This document shows positions 16,949-25,560 of a DNA stretch of 64,000 bases, one piece after another. Under the pieces are notes generated by a model. The model was given only the letters and a program-made list of their open reading frames with translations, was not told where the DNA came from and ran no database searches. The position numbers were made by a program, and so were the translations under genes. The first letter of the stretch is position 1. Every line of letters starts with the position of its first letter. Source of the DNA: Roseovarius sp. MMSF_3359 (GTDB lineage Bacteria > Pseudomonadota > Alphaproteobacteria > Rhodobacterales > Rhodobacteraceae); contig NZ_JASHJC010000002.1 in assembly GCF_030733385.1 (NCBI RefSeq), positions 372,001-436,000 on the forward strand, in the 5' to 3' direction.

Positions 16949-17695
16949 TCAGACCACCGACGCCTTGAGGAGTGAGATCGAATACGGGTGCTGCGCCTCC
17001 ATCGCTCGCAGGGCATCAACGGTCAGCGTCTCCAACACTTCACCATCCTTCATTACTGCAAGCCGGTCGCACATATGGCTGATCACAGGCAGATCGTGGG
17101 AGACCATCAGGTACGTCAGGTTGTGTTCGTCCCGCAGATCGGTCAGGAGGTTGAGAATTTCTGCCTGCACTGACACGTCCAGCGCCGAGGTCGGCTCATC
17201 GAGCAGCAGGATATCCGGCTCCCCGGCCAGAGCGCGAGCGATGGCGACCCGCTGACGCTGCCCTCCCGAAAGCTGATGCGGATAGCGGAAGCGGAACTTG
17301 CTGCCGAGGCCCACGTCATCGAGGAGCTGGCTGACCCGTTTGTCGATCCCCTTGAGCCCCGCAAGATGCAGGGTTTCGCCCAACACCTGATCGACCGTGT
17401 GGCGCGGGTGGAGCGAGGCGTAGGGGTCCTGAAACACCATCTGCACCCGACGATAGAACTCGCGATCCCGCTTGCCCGGGGTGAGGGTCTGACCGGCGAT
17501 TTCGATGTGGCCCGACCAGTTGGGCGCAAGCCCGGTTATCGCCCGCAGGATGGTTGATTTGCCCGATCCGCTTTCACCGACAAGGCCGAAACTCTCACCC
17601 GGCGTTACCTCAAGGGCGGCGTCACGGACGGCGTTGACGAGGTCACGCCCAGCGCCATACCAGACATTGAGGTCACGGATCGCAATCATGCTCAT
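16949..17695 (-). CDS. Dipeptide/oligopeptide ABC transporter ATPase (DppF-like)
   Basis: This is a 248-residue ABC ATPase with Walker A GESGSGKST, the Q-loop VFQDPYASLHPRHTV, signature LSGGQRQR, Walker B ILLLDEPTSALD and switch His in VSHDLPV. The DPYASLHPR block marks the DppF/OppF type. It lacks the C-terminal oligopeptide-transporter extension of longer relatives. It is the last gene of the operon and overlaps the preceding ATPase gene by four bases. Confidence 0.92.
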   Translation of the reverse strand: MSMIAIRDLNVWYGAGRDLVNAVRDAALEVTPGESFGLVGESGSGKSTILRAITGLAPNWSGHIEIAGQTLTPGKRDREFYRRVQMVFQDPYASLHPRHTVDQVLGETLHLAGLKGIDKRVSQLLDDVGLGSKFRFRYPHQLSGGQRQRVAIARALAGEPDILLLDEPTSALDVSVQAEILNLLTDLRDEHNLTYLMVSHDLPVISHMCDRLAVMKDGEVLETLTVDALRAMEAQHPYSISLLKASVV

Positions 17696-18546
17696 GCCGC
17701 GCCCTCCTCATCGGGGGCATTCACCCAGGCCGCGTCCCGCTTGAGCACATCGAGATGTTTGCGCGGCTGATCGAAGCGGGGCAGCGAGTTCAACAACCCT
17801 TGGGTATAGGGGTGTTTGGCCTCGTGCAGCTTGCCCGCATCACAGGTCTCGACGATCCGGCCCGCATACATGATGAGCACCCTGTCGCAGAAATCAGCGA
17901 CGAGGTTCAGGTCGTGGCTGATGAAAATGAGGCCCATGCCGCGTTCGCGCACCAGCTTGTCCATGATATCAAGCACCTGCCGCTGCACCGTGACGTCAAG
18001 CGCCGAGGTCGGCTCATCCGCGATCATGATCTGCGGGTTGGGGATTAGCATCATCGCAATCATGATCCGCTGCCCCATGCCGCCGGACATTTCATGCGGA
18101 TAGGCCCGCATTACCCGTTCCGGGTCGCGGATCGACACCGCCTCCAGCATTTCAACCGATCTGCGCCATGCCTCGGATTTCGAGACGCGGTTATGGACGA
18201 GATACGCTTCCATGATCTGATCGCCGATGCCCATCACCGGGTTGAGCGAGAATTTTGGGTCCTGCATGACCATCGAAATCTTCTCGCCGCGCACATCGCG
18301 CATGTCTTTTTCCGTCAGCGTGAGCAGGTTGCGGCCCTCGAGCGTGATGTGATCGGCCTCGACAATCCCGGGCGGGCGGATCAGCCGCAGGATGGCGCGC
18401 CCGGTCATGGATTTGCCTGATCCGCTTTCGCCCACGATCCCCAGCCGTTCCTTGCCCAGCGAAAACGACACCCCGCGCACGGCCTCGAAAAGCCCCTGCC
18501 GCGTGGGGAACTTCACCCAGAGATTTTGCACATCAAGCAGGGTCAT
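17692..18546 (-). CDS. Dipeptide/oligopeptide ABC transporter ATPase (DppD-like)
   Basis: This 284-residue ABC ATPase has Walker A GESGSGKSM, Q-loop VMQDPKFSLNPVMGI, signature MSGGMGQRIMIA, Walker B IMIADEPTSALD and switch region FISHDLNLVADF. The C-terminal HPYTQGLLNSLPRFD is the oligopeptide-transporter tail, which in relatives may carry an iron-sulfur cluster; no Cys cluster is seen here. It overlaps the DppC-like gene upstream and the DppF-like gene downstream by four bases each, so the ATPases are made together. Confidence 0.93.
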   Translation of the reverse strand: MTLLDVQNLWVKFPTRQGLFEAVRGVSFSLGKERLGIVGESGSGKSMTGRAILRLIRPPGIVEADHITLEGRNLLTLTEKDMRDVRGEKISMVMQDPKFSLNPVMGIGDQIMEAYLVHNRVSKSEAWRRSVEMLEAVSIRDPERVMRAYPHEMSGGMGQRIMIAMMLIPNPQIMIADEPTSALDVTVQRQVLDIMDKLVRERGMGLIFISHDLNLVADFCDRVLIMYAGRIVETCDAGKLHEAKHPYTQGLLNSLPRFDQPRKHLDVLKRDAAWVNAPDEEGAA

Positions 18547-19454
18547 TGGCTGTTACCCTTAGGATCAAGCACGTCGCGGAGCCCATCGCCCAACAGGTTA
18601 AAGGCAAGCGAGACGGTGAAGATCGCGAGGCCAGGCACTGTAGCCACCCACCAATGGTCGAGGATGAACCGGCGTCCGCCCGAGATCATCGCGCCCCATT
18701 CCGGGCTGGGCGGCTGCGCACCGAGGCCGAGGAAGCCGAGGCCTGCGGCGGCGAGGATGATGCCCGCCATATCAAGTGTCACCCGCACGATCAGCGACGA
18801 GATGCAGAGCGGCCAAATATGCTTGGTGATGATCCGGAACGGCCCGGCCCCTTGCAGACGCACCGCGCTGATATAATCCGACGAGCGGATCGTGAGCGTC
18901 TCCGCCCGGGCGATCCGGGCATAGGGCGGCCAGGCGGTCAGGGAAATGGCCAGCACCGCGTTTTCGATCCCCGCGCCGAGGGCGGCGACGAAGGCCAGCG
19001 CCAGAACGAGGCGGGGGAAGGCCAGAAAGATATCGGTAATCCGCATCAGGATCACGTCGGCCCATCCGCCGAGATACCCCGATACGGTCCCGACAAGCAG
19101 CCCCGCCACCGGTGCGATCAGGGCGACTAGGGTCACGATATAGAGCGTGATGCGACTGCCGTAGATCAGGCGGCTCAGGATATCGCGGCCGAGGCTGTCG
19201 GTGCCGAGGAGATGCCCTTCGGTTCCGATGGGCTGAAGCCGGTTCGCCAGATCCTGCGCATAGGGGTCGTGAGGTGCCACAATGGGCGCGCAAAAGGCGA
19301 TCAGCACGAGAAGGACCAGGATACCGAGGCCGAACATCGCCATTGTGTTCGACCGGAAGTTCAGCCAGCCCTTGTAGAGGCTGGCAAACCGGGCCTGGCG
19401 GCGGGAGGTGGGCGCATCGCTGAGCAGCCATTCGCGGAGGGTCATGTCGCTCAT
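18543..19454 (-). CDS. Dipeptide/oligopeptide ABC transporter permease (DppC-like)
   Basis: This 303-residue inner-membrane permease has an N-terminal OppC-type helix (residues about 40-60), then APHDPYAQDLANRLQPIGTEGHLLGTDSLGRDILSRLIYGSR, and the EAA loop AVRLQGAGPFRIITKHIWP. About six membrane helices are expected. It pairs with the DppB-like permease, which it overlaps by four bases. Confidence 0.92.
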   Translation of the reverse strand: MSDMTLREWLLSDAPTSRRQARFASLYKGWLNFRSNTMAMFGLGILVLLVLIAFCAPIVAPHDPYAQDLANRLQPIGTEGHLLGTDSLGRDILSRLIYGSRITLYIVTLVALIAPVAGLLVGTVSGYLGGWADVILMRITDIFLAFPRLVLALAFVAALGAGIENAVLAISLTAWPPYARIARAETLTIRSSDYISAVRLQGAGPFRIITKHIWPLCISSLIVRVTLDMAGIILAAAGLGFLGLGAQPPSPEWGAMISGGRRFILDHWWVATVPGLAIFTVSLAFNLLGDGLRDVLDPKGNSQ

Positions 19455-20509
19455 TTCGACCTCGGATCAAAGATACGGTAGAGAAGGTCAGACAGAATGT
19501 TGAGGCAGATGAAGATCAGCCCCACCACGACCGTGCCGCCCAGAACGGCATTCATGTCGGCACTCAGAAGCGCCGTGGTGATGTAACTGCCGATGCCGGG
19601 CCAGGAGAAGATGATCTCGGTCAGCACCGAGCCTTCGAGCAGGTTGGCGTAACTCAGCGCGATCACGGTAATCAGTTGCACCCGGATGTTGCGGAAGGCA
19701 TGGCGCCAGATCACGGCGCGTTCGGACATACCCTTCACGCGCGCGGTGACGATATATTCGGCGCTCATCTGTTCAAGGATGAAGGAGCGCGTCATGCGGC
19801 TGATGTAAGCCATGGAGTAATAGCCCAGCAGCGAGGCGGGCAGGATCAGGTGGCTGAACGCGTTGCGAAACACGTCCCAATGGCCAGAAATCGCGCTGTC
19901 GATCAGGATCATGCCGGTGCGTGTCGGCACGATATCCTGGTAGAAGATATCGAGACGTCCCGGCCCGCCGACCCAGCCCAGGATGCCGTAAAAGACCAAG
20001 AGCCCCACGAGGCCCAGCCAGAAGATCGGCATCGAATACCCGACAAGGGCCACGACACGGGCCACCTGGTCGATCCAGGAGCCGCGTTTGACACCGGCGA
20101 TCACGCCCAGGGGGACACCGACGACAACGCCAAAGATCGTCCCCAGCGTGGCCAGCTCCAGCGTGGCGGGAAAGACGCGGGCGATATCTTCAGCGACGGG
20201 CCGCGCGTTCAGGAGCGACATGCCGAAATCACCCCGGACCACATCGCTGATGTAATAGAAAAATTGAACGATGATGGGCTTATCCAGCCCAAGCTGCTCA
20301 TAGACCGCATCATAGGTCGATTGCGACGCACGTTCGCCGACGATGGCCAGCACCGGATCGATCGGCATGACGCGACCGATGATGAACGTGACCAGCAAAA
20401 GGCCCAGCATCGTCACCGCAATCGACAGGATCGACCCGGCGGCGGTTTTCAGAAAGGGGGCGAAGGACGCAGGTTTGCGTCCCTCGCGATCATTTTCGGC
20501 CAGCGCCAT
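19451..20509 (-). CDS. Dipeptide/oligopeptide ABC transporter permease (DppB-like)
   Basis: This 352-residue permease shows the DppB pattern: an N-terminal helix, a periplasmic stretch with YEQLGLDKPIIVQFFYYISDVVRGDFG, and the EAA loop TARVKGMSERAVIWRHAFRN. The C-terminal EIIFSWPGIGSYITTALLSADMNAVLGG is characteristic. The N terminus is about 20 residues longer than usual. The start ATG directly follows the TAA of the binding-protein gene. Confidence 0.92.
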   Translation of the reverse strand: MALAENDREGRKPASFAPFLKTAAGSILSIAVTMLGLLLVTFIIGRVMPIDPVLAIVGERASQSTYDAVYEQLGLDKPIIVQFFYYISDVVRGDFGMSLLNARPVAEDIARVFPATLELATLGTIFGVVVGVPLGVIAGVKRGSWIDQVARVVALVGYSMPIFWLGLVGLLVFYGILGWVGGPGRLDIFYQDIVPTRTGMILIDSAISGHWDVFRNAFSHLILPASLLGYYSMAYISRMTRSFILEQMSAEYIVTARVKGMSERAVIWRHAFRNIRVQLITVIALSYANLLEGSVLTEIIFSWPGIGSYITTALLSADMNAVLGGTVVVGLIFICLNILSDLLYRIFDPRSK

Positions 20510-22111
20510 TTACTTGGTGACCGGCCAGTAAGACACGGCAGTGGTCGCACCACCCAGGTTCAGGTTCTCGACATTGTCGCGCATCGCGGCCTGTTCGATC
20601 TTCTGGAACATGACGACGAAGGGCGACGTTTCGCGGAACTGCGCCTGGATATCCGTATACATCTGCGCCCGCTTGTCCCGGTCATTCTCAACCACGGCGG
20701 CGGCAGTCATATCGGTCAGCCCACCAGTGTCCCAGCTATTGCGCCAGGCGAGAAGGCCCGTGGCCTGCGCCTCGTCGGAATTGTCGGGGTTATAGGCAAA
20801 CGTACCGGCATTCGTGTGCGGGTCGGGATAGTCCGGCCCCCAGGCACCGACATAGACGTCCAGTTCCCGCGCACGATACCGCGCCAGGATCTGCTTGGCC
20901 GTGCCGACGGTGATGTTGAGCTTGATGCCCACCTGCGCCAGCGCGTTCTGATAGGTCTGGGCGATCTCGATCCGCTCCTGCGCTTCACGCACACCGGCCT
21001 CGATCTCCAGCCCTTCGGGCACACCCGCCGCTGCCAACATCTCCTTGGCCTTCTCGACATTCAGACTGAACGGGTTTTCGTCCACTGCGCCCAGGAATGT
21101 GCGCGGCAGGAAGTTCTGATGCGTCACGTATTGACCATTGAGGAAGCTGTTCTGCATCCCCTCGTAATCCACCAGGTATTTCATCGCCTGGCGCACCTCG
21201 GGCTTGGAAAGCTCGGGATGTTTCTGGTTGAACGCCAGATACATCAGCCGTCCGCGCAACTCGTCATAGATCTTGACACCTTCGGCTTCACGCGCGCCCG
21301 CGATATCCTCAGGGTTCAGGTTTCGGGCCACGTCGATGTCACCGCGCTCCAGCAGCAGACGCTGGCTCGCGCTTTCCTGCACATGGCGCACGATCACACG
21401 CTCCATGGCCGGGGCGCCGAGGTGGAAATCAGGGTTCGATTGCAGCGTCACGCTCTCATTGGGCTTCCAGCTCACGAGCGAATAGGCACCCGATCCGGCG
21501 GTGTTGGTCTTGAGCCAGGTATTGCCCATGTCGCCATCGACCTCGTTGGCCATGACGGTCTGCATGTCGACGATACCGCCGATGGTCGATGTCAGGCAGT
21601 TCAGCACAAATGACGTCGCATAGGGCTTGTCGGTGGTGATCGTGACCGTGTTGCCATCGGCCTTGATCGTCTCCTCGACATTCTCGGCGGTGAAGCCGAA
21701 CTGCGTCAGGATGAACGCAGGCGTCTTGTTCAGGATAACCGCGCGGCGCAGCGAAAACTCGACATCCGCCGCCGTGATCGGGTTGCCGGAATGGAATTTC
21801 AGACCCTCGCGGATGGTGAAGGTGATGGATTGACCATCCTCGCTCACTTCCCAGCTTTCAGCGATCTCGGGCTGATAGCCCGCTTCGAGATTGGCCGGAT
21901 CGAAATTGACCAGCTTCATGTAGACATTGCGGCTCACGTCCGAACCCGCGAACTCAAAGCTCTCGGCCGGGTCAAGCGTGGTGATATCGTCAATCCGGTT
22001 GGCGATCACCAGCATGTTCGGCGGCGTTTCGGCCGTGGCCATCGGCACCGCGGTCACGGCGAGCGTGAGCCCGAGGGCCGCGCCCGTCATCAATCTGCTA
22101 AACACATTCAT
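20510..22111 (-). CDS. Dipeptide-type ABC transporter substrate-binding protein (SBP family 5)
   Basis: This 533-residue periplasmic protein belongs to the DppA/OppA family. It has a Sec signal peptide at 1-27 (cleavage after ATA) and no lipobox. Family blocks are DDITTLDPAESFEF, WEVSEDGQSITFTIREGLKFHSGNPITAADVEFSL, AGSGAYSLVSWKPNESVTL, EVRQAMKYLVDYEGM and WGPDYPDPHTN. Substrates in this family range from peptides to opines and glutathione. A dipeptidase gene 41 bp upstream suggests that dipeptides or related amides are imported. Confidence 0.93.
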   Translation of the reverse strand: MNVFSRLMTGAALGLTLAVTAVPMATAETPPNMLVIANRIDDITTLDPAESFEFAGSDVSRNVYMKLVNFDPANLEAGYQPEIAESWEVSEDGQSITFTIREGLKFHSGNPITAADVEFSLRRAVILNKTPAFILTQFGFTAENVEETIKADGNTVTITTDKPYATSFVLNCLTSTIGGIVDMQTVMANEVDGDMGNTWLKTNTAGSGAYSLVSWKPNESVTLQSNPDFHLGAPAMERVIVRHVQESASQRLLLERGDIDVARNLNPEDIAGAREAEGVKIYDELRGRLMYLAFNQKHPELSKPEVRQAMKYLVDYEGMQNSFLNGQYVTHQNFLPRTFLGAVDENPFSLNVEKAKEMLAAAGVPEGLEIEAGVREAQERIEIAQTYQNALAQVGIKLNITVGTAKQILARYRARELDVYVGAWGPDYPDPHTNAGTFAYNPDNSDEAQATGLLAWRNSWDTGGLTDMTAAAVVENDRDKRAQMYTDIQAQFRETSPFVVMFQKIEQAAMRDNVENLNLGGATTAVSYWPVTK

Positions 22112-22152
22112 CTTTTCTACCTCTCCTGTTGTTAAAATCTGCGGCGGCGGTG

Positions 22153-23211
22153 TCAGGACCCCCAGGTCTTCTCAAGCACACGCAGCCAATTCCCATGGCA
22201 CAGTTTTTCGATGAGCGGGTCATCATATCCGTGCTCTTTCATGGCCTGTCTCAGCCGCGGCAGACCCGCGACCGTGGTCAGTTCGTCGGGGACAATCGCG
22301 CCGTCATAATCGGACCCCAGCCCGACACGATCCTCTCCCAGAATGTTCATCAGGTGATCAAGGTGCTTCAACACCTGGCTCTGCGGCACATCGGCCAGCA
22401 TCCGGCCATCTTCACGTAGGAAGGCCACCGCGAAATTCAGCCCGACCATGCCATCACTTTCGGCAATGGCGCGCAGTTGATCATCCGTCAGGTTGCGCGA
22501 ATGCGGACAGATCGCATGGGCGTTGGAGTGGGTTGCGACCAGCGGTTTGGTGGAGTGTTTCGTCACGTCCCAAAACCCCGCCTCGTTCAGATGCGACAGG
22601 TCCACCATGATGCCCAACTCGTTGCACCGCCGGATCAGGCGCAGACCGGCCTCCGTCAGCCCCGCCCCGATATCCGGCGAGGACGGGAAGCGAAACGGCA
22701 CCCCGTAACCAAAGATCGTATCGCGGCTCCAGACCGGCCCGATGGAGCGCAGCCCCGCCGCGTAGAGCACGTCCAGCATGTGCAGATCGGGGTCAATCGC
22801 CTCGGCCCCCTCGATATGAAAGATCGCCGCGATTCGTCCCGCGTCGAATGCCGCGCGGATCTCGGCAACCGTTCGGCAGATCACCAGACCCCCCAGCCGT
22901 TCCAGCTCAAGCAGCGTCGCCGCTTGCGACAGCGCGACCGATTGCGCGTTTTCCAGCGCAATCGGATCGGGCAGAGGCAGGTCATATGACGGTTTGGTCA
23001 TCTCGTCATACTTGTCGTCCAGGTCAGTGGGCGAAGGCACATAGACCGCGAAGAAACCCCCACCAAAGCCGCCCTGCTGCGCCTTGGGTTGGTCGACGGC
23101 ACCATCGCGCCCCTCGATGAAACTGCGCGCGGCTGTCACGCCGCCGGCACGGTAGAGCTTACAAAGAACATCATTGTGGCCGTCAAAGATGACAGGCTGG
23201 ATGCACGCCAT
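22153..23211 (-). CDS. Membrane-dipeptidase (renal dipeptidase, M19) family peptidase
   Basis: This 352-residue enzyme is of the M19 family. The zinc site is seen as FDGHNDV (H12, D14), HIEGAEAID, VDLSHLNEAGF with ATHSNAHAICPHSRN, and GLGSDYDG near the C terminus. Family members cleave dipeptides, including D-residue ones, and some act on lactams or guanidines. No signal peptide is visible, so it is probably cytoplasmic and works on what the downstream ABC importer brings in. It is the first gene of the six-gene operon. Confidence 0.92.
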   Translation of the reverse strand: MACIQPVIFDGHNDVLCKLYRAGGVTAARSFIEGRDGAVDQPKAQQGGFGGGFFAVYVPSPTDLDDKYDEMTKPSYDLPLPDPIALENAQSVALSQAATLLELERLGGLVICRTVAEIRAAFDAGRIAAIFHIEGAEAIDPDLHMLDVLYAAGLRSIGPVWSRDTIFGYGVPFRFPSSPDIGAGLTEAGLRLIRRCNELGIMVDLSHLNEAGFWDVTKHSTKPLVATHSNAHAICPHSRNLTDDQLRAIAESDGMVGLNFAVAFLREDGRMLADVPQSQVLKHLDHLMNILGEDRVGLGSDYDGAIVPDELTTVAGLPRLRQAMKEHGYDDPLIEKLCHGNWLRVLEKTWGS

Positions 23212-23576
23212 TGAGCGGCCTCTCTACTGTGCAAGAACAGGTGTGACGATACCATTATGTCTGCACATGCCAAGTCGAAAATGTAACGCTTGATTGAAGG
23301 CTGCCCTGCGGCTCAACCTGAAGGCTTTACCGTTCTCGTTTTGTCATCTGGTGACGGCCTACCTGCATCGACCAGGGTTTCGCGTCCACCCGGGCTGGCA
23401 ACATCAGAGTCATCCGTCACGGCTCGGATAGGGAGGTCGCGGTTACCTCCGCTTTCTTCGATGCCAACTCATCAGCGTGCAAATCGCCATACCCAATCAA
23501 ACCAATAATGTGGTTAGGAGGGCGGGTAAAAAATTCAAAAACACATAAGTTGTTTTCACTGGATTTTTTGGAGAAG
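23212..23576. other. Intergenic region upstream of the dipeptidase operon
   Basis: This 365-bp stretch holds no convincing gene. Its lower end must contain the promoter of the dipeptidase/ABC operon. The part next to the tRNA (about 23500-23575) is A+T-rich and would be the tRNA's 3' flank, but I see no clear terminator hairpin. Confidence 0.5.
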
Positions 23577-23652
23577 TGGTGCCCCCACACGGACTCGAAC
23601 CGCGGACCTACTGATTACAAATCAGTTGCTCTACCAGCTGAGCTATAGGGGC
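23577..23652 (-). tRNA. tRNA-Thr (anticodon UGU)
   Basis: Read on the minus strand, this 76-nt sequence folds as a cloverleaf. The acceptor stem GCCCCTA pairs with TGGGGGC, the D-arm is GCTCAGCTGGTAGAGC, the anticodon loop TTTGTAA gives anticodon TGT, and the T-arm contains GGTTCGAGTCC. Discriminator A and the CCA end (encoded at 23577-23579) are present. TGT reads ACA and other ACN threonine codons. Confidence 0.96.
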
Positions 23653-23876
23653 ACTCCGGGGCGCTTCATGGGTGCGCCCTGAGCAAACGACACCTGATGA
23701 ACCATCGGGAATCGAGCGCGTTTTAGCGGCATGCGTCCAGCAATGCAACACTGCTGAAACACCAATTTTGCCAATTGTGGCGCCATCTGTTGCATTTGAT
23801 GATCTCGGAATGGTCATCGCGAGAGTCCACTGGAAATCCGGTACGGGCCGTTAGATCCGCAGGCAGCCGGAAACGA

Positions 23877-25154
23877 TCAGTAAAACCTGCCCTCGAAGCA
23901 GCCATGCATCATGAAATGCTGTTCGGGATCGGTGCCGGTGCGGGCAATATCGGGGTTCAGGACCATGTATTGCTCGGCTGAAAACCCTTGGGGCAGTTGA
24001 CGTTTTTTGAACGGGTCCCTTTCGCAGAGCTGCTGGCTCAAGATCCTGGCAAAGCCCCGGACGTCGCGGGCGCGGCGGCCCAGTTTCAGCCCGGCTGCCC
24101 TCTTCAGAAAATCCAGAAGCTCGGGCAAGAGGTCCTGGCAAATATCCAGCAGGTCTTCGTGACGGTCGATGACATAATCGCCCCGGCCGCGCTCTCTTGT
24201 GAAGGCGCGACCGCATTCCCGATCAACCCAATCGAGCGCCTCTTCATTGGCCGCGTGGAGCCGGTTCGCAAACGCCTCGGACAAAGCGAGCTTGCCCTTG
24301 CCGAATTGGTACATCAACACGTTCAGAAAGCGTTTATTACGCTCGAAATGCGGCGCATCGGCGGGGGCGCTTCCGAAATAGGACAGGGTGGCAACAGCCG
24401 CCGCCGCTTCGGCGCTGAAACTGACATTCGTTCTGATCCGCTTCGCGCGGTTTACGTCGAGCCCCAGCCGGTCGCAGAAATCGTCCACGATATCGCCGTT
24501 CTTCATATCCTGCCGGTCATAGATTGCGGTGGTCAGCGGCTCGCCCTTTAGCGCCTCTTTCCAGAGCTTGAGGAACTTGGCGTCGTTATAGATCAACTGG
24601 TTGAGGTCCTCGCGCAGGCTGGCCGAGAAAAACAGCGCCGGGTGGGAGGCCGTCAGGCGCTGCTGGAACCGCGACAGGAACGCCCCGGGACACGCCCGCA
24701 GGTAACAGACCCCTTCGATCTGCTCGAAGGAGTCCCGAAGCATGGCAATAAGACCCGCTGCGCACCCATGGTTTGGGAACAACCCTTCGCCGGAAAAGAT
24801 CAGGCGTTCATGCGGGACGTTGGCAATGCTCGCCTCAAGCCCCTCCCGAAAGGCGCGGGCATTGGGCGTTTCGCCGGTCCGCTGCATGAATTTCATCGGG
24901 ATCGAATTGGGCCACCGCAACTTGTCGGGGCTGGCGTTCCAGCGCGGAAAAAGCGCGGCACATTCGCCGATGCCGTCCTCGCCAAACCCGGCAAGCACCA
25001 ACGGTTCGCTATGGTTCGGATTGTCAGGCGATGTCGGGAGGCGGGCGAAAACCGTTTTTCCGTCATCATAATCGGCGAGGCCGAATTGCAGCGCAGTCGT
25101 GCCGGTCTTGGCCGTGCCAAAATGCAAAATGCAGGATTTCTTCTTCTGTGCCAT
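23877..25154 (-). CDS. Sulfotransferase-like protein
   Basis: This is a 425-residue protein. Its N terminus, ILHFGTAKTGTTALQ (residues 9-23), matches the 5'-phosphosulfate-binding P-loop of PAPS-dependent sulfotransferases, and RLIFSGEGLF around residue 115 fits the 3'-phosphate region. The C terminus, GFSAEQYMVLNPDIARTGTDPEQHFMMHGCFEGRFY, is the NPDI/HGxxEGR module found at the ends of many alphaproteobacterial glycosyltransferases and sulfotransferases. It may sulfate a surface polysaccharide. It stands alone between the tRNA gene and the hps cluster, which is divergent from it. The acceptor is unknown. Confidence 0.65.
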   Translation of the reverse strand: MAQKKKSCILHFGTAKTGTTALQFGLADYDDGKTVFARLPTSPDNPNHSEPLVLAGFGEDGIGECAALFPRWNASPDKLRWPNSIPMKFMQRTGETPNARAFREGLEASIANVPHERLIFSGEGLFPNHGCAAGLIAMLRDSFEQIEGVCYLRACPGAFLSRFQQRLTASHPALFFSASLREDLNQLIYNDAKFLKLWKEALKGEPLTTAIYDRQDMKNGDIVDDFCDRLGLDVNRAKRIRTNVSFSAEAAAAVATLSYFGSAPADAPHFERNKRFLNVLMYQFGKGKLALSEAFANRLHAANEEALDWVDRECGRAFTRERGRGDYVIDRHEDLLDICQDLLPELLDFLKRAAGLKLGRRARDVRGFARILSQQLCERDPFKKRQLPQGFSAEQYMVLNPDIARTGTDPEQHFMMHGCFEGRFY

Positions 25155-25560
25155 CTGCGCGTCCGGATCGCCTTTTGGTGATATCGCCCCTTGTGGCTAC
25201 AGGCCATGGGGGAGCACCGCAATCTGAAACTTGTGGCATCCCGCGTTCATTCACGCCCCCCGGTGCAAATCCCCTGTGAGGTGCGCAGTAACGGTCAGAG
25301 TTCTTCATTTGCCCCGCTTCACCGGCCCATGGCCGGGGCGATCTCGACCGGTTGGCAATGACTCGCGGAGAGTGAAATGCAAGCGATTGCATCTCAAAAT
25401 GTAAACGCTTACATTGAAGCCGAATCAAGGATGCGCTTGTCGGCATCGCGACAAACTTTGCCTGCAACTGCGTCCCCGTGATTATCGTGGTCATGGATCA
25501 TTGTCCGACACCGGGCAGCCATCAGACCACTGCCGTCCGCGACCAAAACAGGATTGTCCA
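25155..25560. other. 406-bp divergent regulatory region upstream of hpsN
   Basis: The region holds no gene with a credible start; the frame open from 25414 is an upstream extension of hpsN. It contains two LacI-type palindromes (25377-25415) and must carry the promoters of both hpsN and the sulfotransferase-like gene. Confidence 0.6.
25377..25415. promoter_or_regulatory. Tandem LacI-type operators upstream of the hps cluster
   Basis: Two dyads, ATGCAA-GCGA-TTGCAT (25377-25392) and AATGTAA-ACGC-TTACATT (25398-25415), share the pattern TGYAANCGNTTRCA with a central CG, the hallmark of LacI/GalR-family operators. Their centres are 22 bp apart, about two helical turns, so two dimers could bind the same face. 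They lie about 150 bp before hpsN. No LacI-family gene is in the window. Confidence 0.65.

Noticed and set aside
19676-21613. 645-residue open frame on plus across the dpp-type genes
   Set aside because: It is antisense to the permease and binding-protein genes, which have clear families; no motif or ribosome site is seen.
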